From positions 34,794,808 to 34,858,807 of the forward strand of contig CM032661.1 of NCBI GenBank assembly GCA_019095985.1: DNA of 64,000 nucleotides. Direction: 5' to 3'. The position numbers were made by a program, and so were the translations under genes. The notes beneath the pieces are model-generated. The model had not been told where the DNA came from, did no database searches, and saw only the letters and a program-made list of their open reading frames with translations. Each line of letters starts with the position of its first letter. Positions within the stretch are counted from its first letter, which is position 1. Below are positions 49,201-60,879 of the stretch, piece after piece. Source of the DNA: Streblospio benedicti. Taxonomy: Eukaryota > Annelida > Polychaeta > Spionida > Spionidae.

Positions 49201-50366
49201 ACATTACTGAGTGCATCTGTTCCGCTATCCATTACGCATTTCACTAAACAAGGGTTGCGTTCTCCCCAAGGACATACACGGCTCTTCAACGTAATGAATT
49301 GCGTCTAATGCTTTAGCTTCTTTGGCTTTGTGGCTTAAACCATGGAAAAGAGAACTAATTCTGCAATGCATACTCCATCTACAAATTGGGACGTTTGGTA
49401 ATTCCACCCATTACAATAGGGTAATCTAGTCCTATATCTCAGTAACTATGTTTCAAGCTTTATCTAGTGAATGAACGACTACATGTGTAGCAATTTCAAT
49501 CAAATATATGAAGTTGTAGCTATAATAATATAAGGACTATACTGCAGTGGGTAATATCTGTATATTGCGATGTCTTACTCAAAGACTGTTCTCAAAGAAG
49601 TTTTGACATCTGAGTTAATGAACCTGAGTGTGTGAATAGAGTTTAGTGAAATAGTGACTATGAATAAGGTCTGGGATTTACATTACACAAATTGGATAGA
49701 CTTGACTTCTTAAAGTATTTGATAGTTAAATTGACAATTCCCATGGCAGGAGATGCTGTCTGAGCGTGTCTCTGTATAGTACTGAATTATATATCAATAG
49801 TTATGAGTACTTTTTTTCAAAACGGACACTCATATTTCAAAGCTGCAAGATTTTTTTTGTTGAAATTGGCCTGTGATGACATCAAATCTATAAAAACCCT
49901 TAAAACATTTTAATTGGCATTACCTAGAATCCTAACTGGTAAACTAATTTAAGTATTAATTTATAATCACACAGTTCCGAATATTGCACTTGATGTTGTT
50001 TCTACCACATTGGCTGCACTCAGTTTTAAATACTAAGTATGACAAATCATCTTTTCCACTTTGCAGTTCTCATCATCTCATACTGCCAGTATAATTTATG
50101 CTTGAACATTCTTGAATATCAGATGTGGTTTTGACAATTAGCCTATTCAACAGACCGAGAGGTATGTAAATGTAAGTGTACATGTACCCACAATGAAAAA
50201 AAAACAAAAAAAAAAAACAAGTCTGAAGTAAAGGATTGAAGATGCCATTAATGCTAATGTCATAGGATAGCACCTACTCAGGATCGCATTGCACGGATTT
50301 GTGCCTTGCAGTATTAATCAATCCTCAAGTCTTTAATATGTGTGTTGAGCAAAGGAATTAAAAAAT

Positions 50367-50498
<132 letters not shown>

Positions 50499-50886
50499 TG
50501 CGTCATAGTTAAAAATGTATATAAATCACATCACTCTGAGGATAGTTCAAATGTAAGTCTATCAATAGATGGAATTAAGTAATTGGGCATGTGAAACTAC
50601 AGCACATGCTGACACTACAGAACACGTGCGATACCCTACAGACGTCTTCTGCATTATATTAATCTATATTCATATACTAACTATGTGTATGTCACCAAGT
50701 AATTCTGGGTGTGTGGGCTATCCACACGAAGAGCCATTATCTATTGATGATATTCCATAATAACCTGTGCATAAGACAAAGCTGATTCTTACCCTACACA
50801 ATATGTCCCACCCCCATTTAAACATTCGACGTGTTGATGCGATGTTATAGGAACATATTACCATATGTTTAGCCTTGCATCTGCAG

Positions 50887-50975
50887 CCATCAATCCCTTG
50901 CAATCAGGGCTGCTTCGCGACGCGGCACGAACAGAATGGCGAAATGATGGAACTCTGCTGTGGAAGATGGATATG
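50887..50975 (+). other. Possible single coding exon
   Basis: It lies between an acceptor-like CTTGCATCTGCAG and a donor-like ATG|GTGAGG and is open in one frame (PLQSGLLRDAARTEWRNDGT, then LLWKMDM). It is GC-richer than its flanks. No family was recognised and no partner exon was found. Confidence 0.25.
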
Positions 50976-53550
50976 GTGAGGATCAGGGAAAGTCATGCAT
51001 GCTGTACACGTATGGGATGTTTTATTATTATGACTGATAAATTATAAATAGCAACTGTTTATTTGGATTTAATACATATGCTCTGATTCAAGAAAATTGT
51101 AAAATATAGGTAATAATTAGCAGATTCAAAATGCCGAAGGGGTTCGTTCGAGGTGATGGGAGGGGGTAATATTTACGGTAAACGTAACTGGATCCTGTCC
51201 AAATGAGACATCATTTGACAAAGAAGGCCGTAGGGTGGCATGCCTGTCCACCGCCCATTACATCTTTATCTGTATGGCTAGAAGCTAACTTAATGTAGTA
51301 TTCAGGGTGCAATATTCAATCGCTGATGTGCGTTCCTTATAATCAACAAATCTTAAATACTAATAACAATTTGCAATCTCCTATGTGTATTCATGTGCAC
51401 GGCGAATGTTATAAATGTGTCTTTTTCTGATGCTAACAAACAAACGTGCTTTACTCGTAATGGTCATGGTCGTACATCTATAGGCCTACGTGTTAAACCG
51501 GGCTGCGTCAACTTGCAAATAGACATCCCACAAATGTTGCCATCAATTCTCAGTATGCAATGACGGATGTGTGACACTTTTGATTGCACAATTGATCGAG
51601 TGAGATGGATTTAGCATTGTCCAATATTGTTCTCGGCACATGCTGAGTTGAATTGCATGACTTGGCAATAGCACTGTTTATTTTTCTTCTAACTGACGAA
51701 ACACAGTTTAATGCATGATGCAATATTTATGATATTTGCATATTTGCTCTACGAATCATAAATAAATATGTCTTGTTGATTTTGAACAGTTTGAAAATAG
51801 AGTTGCACTTCATAATGATCAAATAAGCGCTACTGTGGGTGTTTTTAATGTTGTGTTGCAGAAAAGGGAAGAGATCTTCAGGAGGAGCATACTACCCGTT
51901 AACTCATATACTGGAAAAGCACTCACTCCGTGCTACCTGTAATGTGTAGACTGTTACATAGATACCGGTAGATTAAAAGTGGATTTACAGCAACATATAA
52001 GTTTATACAAAGTGTGAGTGCAAGCACACGTACTGCTCATGAATCTGTGGTACACGTAACACACATTTACAACCATCGTAGTTTATGCTAGGGCCATACA
52101 GTCTCAAATACTGAGGCTCAATCAGCCGTGGCATTGTACTAGTACACTTTGTTAATTGGTCCATTGTAAAGTAGAGATATCTTTTCACTTATGATTTTCG
52201 CTTCTAATGCGATTTTTTATTATGCCTTTACATTGTACACAATTTAAATTCTATGACATGGAAAATGCATCGGTGCAATAAGATACAAATAATGAAACCA
52301 TATTCTGAATTCTTATTTATTGGCAAACAACAACATTATAATACACTAACAGCAAGCACACTGAAACAAAATTTTGAATTCAACATAAAATCCACAACCA
52401 CATTTGGTGTGCCTTTGTAGATAAGACTGATGCATCGGGAGTCGACAGATCCCCGATTCCACGGTGCGACCCCTCGATGGGTTAAACCCAACACGGCAAC
52501 TCGGCCGATTTTAGCCTTTCACCCACTGAGAAACTTGATGCTCATCTTCCAAATGAAATCATCATACTCAAATGTAAGCCATACAAAAATAGTGAATATT
52601 CATTTTAAAATACGAACAAAAATCTGTTTAAAATGCAATATAGCACGGACACATTTCCGGACCCCATGTAGGAACCCAGGTTGGACAGATAAAGTCACCA
52701 CTGGGACCCGGGCAGTAAAAATGGGTCCTACTCCTCGGCTTCCAACACTGGGACTCGTAGAGTCTCCAAGTTGATCTATATTCATACTTTGGGTACTCAT
52801 TTCAAATGTTGAAAACAAGTTTTAAGCCAATTTGAGCAGTATTAGAGAATCTGATTTGTGGTTGGACGACCAGCTGTTTATGTATATGACTTGCTAATAT
52901 TTAGTATTCTAAATACTATTTATTTGGTGCATATACCCAGGTCTTTGTGGGATGAGCTCAGTTCACATTTAAAACAATAGTATTACTTTACATGTACTTA
53001 CACTATTAGTTTGAACACGGCGAATTATGAAGCTATTCTTCCACGTTAAAATCATCTTCATCCACATCTACATTTAGAAAAATCACTATTATAACATAAG
53101 CTATATTCCTCAATCTTTAATTGATAAACTCCATCAAAATATCAGTTTAGTTTAGCTTAGTAAGACTTAAACTCTAGAATGTACATACCGGGTAACACAA
53201 AAATATGACCACGTGAAAAGAAGATAATGAGAATGACCTTCCTGGATGATCCACATTAATCTGCCGCAGGCGATAGGCGCTGGTCTTTACGAGGGTAGGA
53301 GAGAAGACCCCCATTGTAGAATAACTCACCAAGCGGAAGTTCATATGTGGCCCAATCTCTTATTTGCACCATCTCATTTTATGCTGTGTGGCTTTTCTCT
53401 TCAGATGGCAGAATTTGTTCATGTGCCCGTATGCACAATAATCAGAGAAAAGCTAGGGCCAGACAGGCCTGACTATTGCACAGTGGCTTTGTAATGTGTT
53501 AATTGGTACGTTGTTTGGTCAGGCTTGCTTCTCATAGGTAACAAAGTATT

Positions 53551-53705
53551 TTAGCCCAGGTATTTATCATCTCCTTTTGAAGTGTAGACACTCTGAGAGG
53601 AGGATTCGTGATTGTCAGACTGGAGAATAAAAGGTTTTGTTCCTTGGTCCTGGTGTGATTTCTGAGTATATGGTGCATCTATTGGAATATTTTTGTTCCT
53701 ACAGT
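53551..53705 (-). CDS. Possible 3' terminal exon of an unknown protein
   Basis: After an acceptor-like CTTCTTACTTCTTAAAG the minus strand reads CRNKNIPIDAPYTQKSHQDQ, GTKPFILQSDNHESSSQSVY and TSKGDDKYLG before a stop. It is polar and Ser/Gln/Asp-rich, like the cytoplasmic tail of a receptor or a disordered C-terminus. The open frame extends further upstream but becomes hydrophobic and low in coding character there, which suggests an intron boundary at 53705 (phase 1). No family was recognised and upstream exons were not found with confidence. Confidence 0.3.
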
Positions 53706-54216
53706 CTTTAAGAAGTAAGAAGCTATACAATATGTTGTAATTACTTAAACCTGCTTTACAGACCAGGGAATACTTACAACGCATGCACAAACTCTTAACA
53801 ATAATAAAATATGCAAGCATAAACCTATAGAGATACTCATGCTCCCTTTCTAATACTAAGAAAAGGTGGCACCGAAAGCACTTAAATGCAAGAAAAGCAA
53901 ACCTAAGCATGCAAGTAATGGGTACATTACAATGAATAATGGAAAATGAATTAATGTACGTTTTGAAATAAACAATTGTAGCCCCATGATGTAACTCGAC
54001 TCAAAATGTTACCAGTTTCATTGTCTGGGTCCGGTTTCCGAATAACACGCAGCTCCCCACCACGAGTAGAGTAGCGCACGAGAGTCCGAAGGGTTGACGA
54101 TTTACGTGCAATAAAGTTTACAGTTCGGCATCATGAGACAAGCAACTAAGAGTAAATCGTGATTTATGTGCTACATACTCTATGGCCCAGACTGCCCTGG
54201 CCAATTAGACGCCCAA

Positions 54217-54412
54217 CGTCGGTGGTCTCATTAGAGAGGCGGTTCTTTTTTATGGGAGAGTGAGGGACTTTACAGCAATCTTTTACTTAATTTAAATATG
54301 TTAATGTTCGGCTATTATGTAGGTTTGGGACTTGAAAAAAAATGGAGAAAGGGTCCTTTTTTTATAAAAGTCTTCTCTGTATGTGGGTGTTCTTAATGTG
54401 TGGGTACACAGT
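54217..54412. mobile_element. MITE family B copy, degraded
   Basis: GGTGGTCTCATTAGAGAGGC near the left and GTCTTCTCTGTATGTGGGTG then TTCTTAATGTG near the right match the family. The terminal repeats are worn. Confidence 0.45.
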
Positions 54413-54560
54413 AGGCTACATATACTCATGCCTACAATGACACAATTGATTTGGCTCCATCATTGAGGAGTGTCAGACCCTAGCTTTGCAATTGTTATCG
54501 CTCTGCATTCTTTTACGGATTCAGCTCCGGGTACAATCTCAACCGTTTCTCAAACAACTA

Positions 54561-54900
54561 AAACCCGCTTTACACTATCATAGCGAATTCCACCTACGTA
54601 GCTCTACGTGCACTGGCGAACTGGCAAATTCGTCAGGAAAATTTGAACATGTTCAAAAAATTTGAACGAACTTTCAGTTTGGTTAAAGTTTGCTTCAAAT
54701 AGTTATGCTGCGCCTACGGTTTGCAGAACATTCGCACATATAAGTAACACTTCGTTTGCCTCAGCAACTTGTCGTACCATGCATTTTTACTACGTTCAAT
54801 GCCGCCTCAATGCATACGCCGAAGTTGACGACGTGACACATAATACGTACAGATGCGTTGCACGGGTTCGCTCATGATCGCTCTAGTGTAAAGTGGGTTT
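54561..54900. mobile_element. DNA transposon derivative with AAACCCGCTTTACACTA ends
   Basis: The left end AAACCCGCTTTACACTATCA and the right end TCTAGTGTAAAGTGGGTTT are inverted repeats, about 16 of 17 matching. TAGCGAA on the left pairs with TTCGCTC on the right after a small gap. The element is 340 bp with no convincing coding frame. It is a MITE of a family different from A and B; the superfamily was not determined. Confidence 0.75.
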
Positions 54901-55631
54901 ATAGTGTGTATTCCGCTTACCCTATTTTGGCCAATGCTAAAGGAAAGAAAAACACATCAATATATTTCATATATTGGTACACACCGTTGACATTTTATGT
55001 TATACACTTAGTTACTGTCTCGGCCAGAAGTTACATCATGTAGTACTCCAAGCTGCTTGTTATACGAGATGTGTGCATTGCCACTAAGTAAGCGGCTTTG
55101 GGTCTATAAATCCACGTTTTCATTAGACTAAGCTCTTCTTTATGATGCATCGCTTGTAAACCGGATGTCGATACATTTTACGGGTTCTCCATGTCACGTT
55201 GTGAGGTAGATTGTTGATTCAGGTCTCAGTAAGCCCCATGTCAACGTCGGGTGACGGGAATCTCTTTCACAGGGCACATACAGCAGTCCAATACCTACCA
55301 GTGGGCAAAACATGTTGTTTTTTACAATACAAACACACTTTTCTATTGAAACCAATAACGGTTTACAGTACATGCCCATGTTAAGAATTAATTTTGATGT
55401 ATTGGTCACATGACCTTTTGAATAGCAAATGTTTTAGGCAACTTCGAACAATACCAGAGACTGCACTGAAGGAGGGGTTATTTTTAGTTACTCGTGAATT
55501 GGATGACAAGTCCGAAAAACATGAGAACAGGTGGGTCGTATAAAGCACTCTAAATCTACAAAATATCAAAGTCCAAAACGTTTACAGTTCAAGTAAGTCA
55601 AAGTATTACATTTAGAATAAAGCAGGTAATT

Positions 55632-55775
55632 GACTGGCAGATCGAGGTTTTAAGAAGGGGGCACACTTTGGGGTATCTAGTGGGTTTTTCACGCCCGATC
55701 GACAGCCGACATGCCAAAACTCTAGAAAATAAATTATTTTGCAAGAAGAAAGCGGATGGCTCTGGATCTGTCTAT
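55632..55775. mobile_element. MITE family A copy
   Basis: It starts GACTGGCAGATCGAGG and ends GCTCTGGATCTGTCTATG, 144 bp. It is the first unit of a local amplification that continues to 56.25 kb. Confidence 0.65.
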
Positions 55776-56258
55776 GTGATTTCTCAATTTCAAAGTTCAA
55801 ATAAAGCAAGAAAGTCACAGTTTTACAGTTGAGACAAAGCACCCCATCATCATGGTGGTGCAAAAAAAGTGAAAATGAATTATTCTGTTAGAAAAAAAGC
55901 AATGCCCACCTAGTACCTCACTCCCCAAAGATCTGCGTAGTATGTAATTCTCAATGTTAAAGTTCAAACAAAGCAAGCAAGTCCCAGTTTAACAATTGAA
56001 ATAAAGCACCCCACCATCATGGTAGTAGGGCAAAAAGTGAAAATGAATTATTGCTTTAGAAAAGAAGAATTCAACCACACACACAGACACGAGCGCGCGC
56101 GCACGCGCACACACACGCACACACACACGCGCAACCACGCACACAGACGCACGCACGCACACACAGGATCTGCCTAGTATGTAATTCTCAATTCTAAAGT
56201 TCAAACAAAGCAAGCAACTCCCAGTTTAACAGTTGATATAAAGCACCCCACCATCATG
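55773..56258. repeat. Three-copy repeat of MITE end plus flank
   Basis: Units starting at 55773, 55941 and 56178 share TATGTAATTCTCAAT, AAAGTTCAAACAAAGCAAG, CCCAGTTTAACA and AAAGCACCCCACCATCATGG. Each unit follows a GATCTG-type MITE end. The second unit also holds a CA/CG tract (56075-56166). Confidence 0.8.
56075..56166. repeat. Imperfect CA/CG alternating tract
   Basis: Alternating purine-pyrimidine sequence (GAGCGCGCGCGCACGCGCAC and similar) lies inside the second unit of the local amplification. It has Z-DNA-forming character. Confidence 0.8.
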
Positions 56259-56440
56259 GCTGTGTCAATACGGCACGGCCACCATCTGCCCCTATCAGCC
56301 GGGCCGAGGCCAACACGCCAGCCGGCCTTATCTGTCCCCGGGGCCACATTGCAGCCCCGTCCTAATTACGGCGAGAGGAAGAGATATCAGCACTGCTTCT
56401 GTCTAGTACCCCACTGAGATAGGAGGACGTTGCACACTTC
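56255..56440. promoter_or_regulatory. GC-rich block with GATA-type and homeobox-type motifs
   Basis: CCTATCAG, CCTTATCTG, GATATCAG and GAGATAGG lie within 180 bases, with CTAATTA and an E-box-like CATCTG. The block is much GC-richer than the flanks and has no open frame with splice signals. A cis-regulatory module is possible. Confidence 0.3.
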
Positions 56441-58499
56441 TTGGTAGACCTCTTCAATCCGATTGTCTTGACACAGAGCAATGAAAGTGTAGTTATGGTA
56501 ACATTTGTGTGTGTTTTGTTTGCAGTTTTAGAGTTAAATTGCCCGTTTTAAAACTTTAGACTACGAATGTGTGTATGGATGTTCGCGGGTTCTGTTAATT
56601 AAGTTTTGTGTCTGTTAGATGTACTGAAACATATTAATTCTGTACAACTCGGATTGAATGTTTTAGAAGGAAACATTATCAAGCGAATTTTCAACAGACT
56701 ATATGAAGAGTAGTATATTCATCTAAAAGCAATTTAAATTTGCTAAATTAGGAAATGCAGTCGAAACGAATATGCCTTGGTTGATCTGATGCATCGTACC
56801 AAATCCACATTCGAAACCAGGCCAGGATTATTCGAGATGATGGACACCTAGATATCAATGTTTCTACTGTATCATGCCACACTTCCACGGACCATACGAA
56901 GGCTATGCCAAAACTGTGCATTAGATATATTGCTACTGTGTCTGCTCCAATTTCATGCTTCTTGAACACTGTCCCAATAGTTGTCACTAAAATTCTTTAC
57001 GATGAGCAAAGTTGCAAAGAACCAATATTTTAGGATTGGGCACGGATATCTGGCTTTTTTTTCTACCAGGCGGGATTGGTTCTTTTCATTTCAGCTATAA
57101 AGTGGAAAATCAATACAATTCAATACATTGATATCAGATATCACAACCGTAATTCAATATGAACTGTATGCTTGCCGTAATAAAGTTTCCTTTCAAGTGC
57201 ATACAACTACCACATTCTCTACTCGCATCCTAGCAACATCAACATCTCTAGAAGTAGTATCATATTTTCCCCAGTTTGTGATTGGAAATCCAAGAATCCA
57301 TCTCATCATTCTAAACATAACCAACTATCACAAATAAAATCATATAAGAAAAATGAGTTAGTTTCTATTAGTAAAAAAATAAATGTTGACTTTCGGGTGG
57401 CACTGGATACTCTATCAAGCGCCCTGTTGATTTGCTCATGACAAGTCGCTGGCATTATTGGGTAAACAGGGTCATGGTTCCACATCTTTCTTTTGGATTT
57501 AATATGACTCTGGCTTCGATTTCACTGGTCTATTACGCACGAAGCTTCTGGGATGCTTCAAACTGCAAAAACATGTCATGTTTGTGAAAGATCAGGTGGG
57601 TTACACCCAGGGAATTTCCTTTATACTAAATCAACAGCCTGATTTAACTAATTTGTTCACAATAACAAAATGAAATAAATGGCTGCCTTGAATATGCTTA
57701 AACTTAATTCGTTTAACCCATGCTTTTAAAAATAATCAGATGCAATACCACATTACATACACACATATTGGACTTAAATACCATGTGAGTCTCTAAAATA
57801 CCATAAATCAAGTATGCATTAACATCTACAAATTGCAAAGCACAAAACTAGTTAACATACATGTTGCAGAAGCCATTGTAAACCAAAAGCGTACAGTACA
57901 TAACAAGGCCGCCTCTGCGTGCATAAATCCCCTGTAATTGCCGGTCTGCCCCCGAAAAGAAGAACATTTTGGCGGTAATGGAGAAATAAGGGTGTTGGTG
58001 GCGACGACAGGCGGAGGTGGCGGCAAGTCAATAACCAATTTGTGAGCTTGTTTGTTCTTCTTATGCCCTTTTTCATTTTGATTTGTGTCTCTGTGCTAGT
58101 CACTTGTCACAATGACAATGTATTGAGCTTTTTACACTTCTACTGAGGTTTACTTTTTAGTTTTTCTATTGCAAAGTAGGCTATTTATTGGTGTTAGTTG
58201 TAAACAGGTGGATGCTGCAATGCACCTTGTGGCACTGCATGTATACAAATATAGTTGGGACCTATATATTATAACAAGAATGTGCAAATGTACGCTTTCT
58301 CTCAACCATCATACAAGTAGATAGGTATGAGCGTTCACCCCAAGGATCATAATAAACATTACTTGCCGAGTGTAAAGCTTGCTGGCAAATATCACAGCAG
58401 TCAGCTAAGCTTGCGTAAATCATTGTGACTGAATACAGCTACTACAATAGACACGATAGACTTATTATCGTAAAACTATACGGAATATCCATGTGTAAA

Positions 58500-58616
58500 G
58501 GCAGATTCGGGAGCTCCCCATGTCCTACCTAAATATTTGGGAGTTTTGGCATATGTGCCACACATGAGATCCATTAAGTGTGCCCCCATAACTTTCCAAA
58601 AAAACTGAATCTGCCA
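58500..58616. mobile_element. MITE family A copy, short
   Basis: It starts GGCAGATTCGGGAGC and ends AAACTGAATCTGCCATTG. Both ends carry the same A-for-C type change (GATTC/GAATC), so they still pair. The interior motif CATGAGATCCATTAAGTGTG matches the family. Confidence 0.7.
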
Positions 58617-59804
58617 TTGTACGTGGCATTGATAATACATATAGGCCTACAATGTCCCTTCCCAAAGTTGCGGCTATAAGAGAGAGAGAGCTATTCCTTG
58701 TGATACATCTTGTCAAGTGAGGCCTGCGCAGTTTCACGTGCGCCTCTTGATTACTTGTGGGCCTTGCCACGTCATGACCCATACAGCTGGGCAGCTGGTA
58801 TTGCATACTATATCATTCCTGATTACTTGCTCTAAAAAGTACACATCTTTTACTAGCTGGGTGAAATCGTATTGAATATACCAGTAAGCGAGATTACAAG
58901 TGCTGTTGATGCAATACTCGATTGTTGTCCATTAACATTCAAACACACATAATAATCTAGCTCATTTACACGTAATAACCAACTAATATAATAATGACAA
59001 GTCATAGCACGGGCCAGCAGGTTGCTGAGCATTAGTTCTCTCATTTGTATAATATATTTAGACATTGTCATAAAAATGTAAACTTAAAAAACCTGACATG
59101 GTGAGCGCATAGTGATTCAATATTCAAAAGAAAAATAATATTTCCTGATAAACCTTAATGCAACATATACTGTTATCATTCTCTTATGGCTGTGATTATT
59201 TTGTACATAAGAGTGACTATCATCGGTAGTCACAGTTGTTTGTGGGTTTGGAGACCCTGGATATTCTAAATTTAAACCGTAATAAACGCGTTAAAAGTAA
59301 ATGTTGCTGGTTTTATCTATGAAATGATATATAAATAAAAAAATGTATACATTCAAATGGCTCAGCAAGTACTATTTATGTGGAATAAAAAGTTTATATG
59401 ACATGAAATTCACCTGTTCATGTCGGCCAGTTTATTTAAGACGTTCAGAGATATGTGGGGCACGTCATTGTTTGGAGGGTTGACGTTTTAAGGAACACGT
59501 TGAACGCACTGTGTCCTACTTGAACGCTGCACGTTTTACGCTAGTCGCTCTGTATTCTCGTAAGCATGCCGCCATTAACATTATTGTAAACAAGCTAGAT
59601 ATTTTATTGGTGATCTGAATTTCGGGCATTTTAGTATAGACGTGTATTGTTAGTACGTACACAATGTGTCGAATAAAATAGACTGTAATCAAAATATCAT
59701 GGGATCATTCATAACACCTAGATATGGAACCCAATTGACGTTATCAGGAAGGAAAGAATCGAATCGGCAGTCTGTTGTCAACATCAAGCTGTCAATCACA
59801 CGTC

Positions 59805-59896
59805 ACGTACAAAATAGTCTCTTTCAACCAGACTCTCTATTGCATGAAATGAGCGCCGCCATTACAGAGTCTGGTTGATCGAGACTACGTACAAAA
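59805..59896. mobile_element. 72-bp near-palindrome with 10-bp direct repeats
   Basis: Arms 59816-59836 and 59866-59886 pair at 19 of 21 positions (core TCAACCAGACTCT / AGAGTCTGGTTGA is perfect), with a 29-base loop. Perfect direct repeats ACGTACAAAA flank it at 59805-59814 and 59887-59896, like a target-site duplication. A tiny MULE-type MITE is the simplest reading (those make 9-11 bp duplications). Confidence 0.65.
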
Positions 59897-59945
59897 GGGA
59901 CTAGTCCGTGAGCCACATTCTCTTATAGTTACTTTGGTGGAAGTG

Positions 59946-60050
59946 GGCGTGGCATCATGAAATAATAACGCTCTTTTCGGAAAATATTTCCGGGACTTTG
60001 CAGGAGTGAACTCTACATTAAAGGCCGTGCCTGCCGGCCCGTAATATAAA
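59946..60050 (+). promoter_or_regulatory. Candidate promoter
   Basis: GGGCGTGGC (GC/CACCC-type box, about 59948) lies about 90 bases upstream of TATAAA (60045-60050). Transcription would start near 60075. The candidate coding exon at 60.5 kb lies downstream on the same strand. Confidence 0.4.
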
Positions 60051-60480
60051 GTAGACATGTTTTGTGTTGCTATGTAGCTGGGTGTGTTGGTACATCACGC
60101 GGTGGGCTTGGTGTTATCAGAACCAGAATGCATGTAGTTTAGAGGTAGATTTTATTCTGAGAGCGGCTAATAAAAACCTCCGAATAAGGAATCTAGCTCT
60201 ATTCTATTTAACACTATATGCTCAAGAACCCATGCACATGTCACTGTTGATAACGTGTGTAAAACTGCGCTCGTTTGTTCCATATCTGGGCTGACTTGTT
60301 GGTGCGTGCTAAGGGCGTGGGGAAGATTCACTGGAAGTACACCAGTTTTGTTGCTTTGTTAATGAACACTTACCTATCAAGAACAAGCCTTGACGCATAC
60401 ATATACCGTATAGTCTTTGTACGAATCGGATTTAGGTGATAAAGAAACTAATACCGGTATTAGGCCTGCCCTGCCTGCAG

Positions 60481-60642
60481 TCCTGTCACAAACAAAGTAG
60501 TCCATTCCTTAAGCCGAACCGAACAAGGGAGGTATGACCAGCAACAATCCAAACGCCTCCAGAGATCCTGATGTGGTTGTGGTCCCTCATTTAGAAGAAC
60601 CTGCAGGTTCCAGTCCAGAATCCTCTATTGCCATAGGGAGTC
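60481..60642 (+). CDS. Possible first coding exon of an unknown gene, runs into intron
   Basis: A CCTGCCTGCAG acceptor ends at 60480. An ATG near 60534 (G at -3) opens MTSNNPNASRDPDVVVVPHL then EEPAGSSPESSIAIGSP, after which CCTT|GTATGT is donor-like. The Ser/Pro/Glu-rich, Asn-rich composition and balanced codons look coding and disordered, as in the N-terminus of a regulator or transporter. No downstream exon was recognised before the window end. Confidence 0.4.
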
Positions 60643-60693
60643 CTTGTATGTTTACTTTACCTGCTCACAGCTACTACATCAACAAATAAACGT

Positions 60694-60873
60694 ATATAAC
60701 AGAACCTCTCTATTAGAACCACTTTTGCAACCAGTGTTAGGTCGTCTCAATAGAGGTCGTCTCTATACAAATTTCAATTTGGCACTTTTATGAAGGTTAG
60801 GGGCCGTGACAAGTGGTCTTATTGTAAATGTTGTCTCAATAGAAAGGTGGTCCTTATTGTAAGTTTTACTGTA
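60694..60873. mobile_element. MITE family B copy
   Basis: It starts TATAACAGAACCTCTCTATT and ends TTATTGTAAGTTTTACTGTA. The interior has GTCGTCTCAATAGAGGTCGT and AGTGGTCTTATTGTAAATG. About 180 bp, immediately downstream of the candidate exon. Confidence 0.75.
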
Positions 60874-60879
60874 TTGAAG

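Larger units (their letters stand above)
53710..60030. other. Mostly non-coding stretch
   Basis: Apart from the repeats listed separately, no gene is supported. A patch at 54.00-54.12 kb is open in two minus-strand frames without clear splice limits. A GC-rich block at 56.25-56.44 kb has several GATA-type motifs. A small element at 56757-56873 has inverted ends TGCAGTCGAAAC / GTTTCTACTGTA. Confidence 0.4.

Noticed and set aside
54000-54125. Minus-strand patch open in two frames (RYSTRGGELRVIRKPDPD or FGLSCATLLVVGSCVLF)
   Set aside because: Two competing frames and no clear acceptor, so no exon can be assigned.
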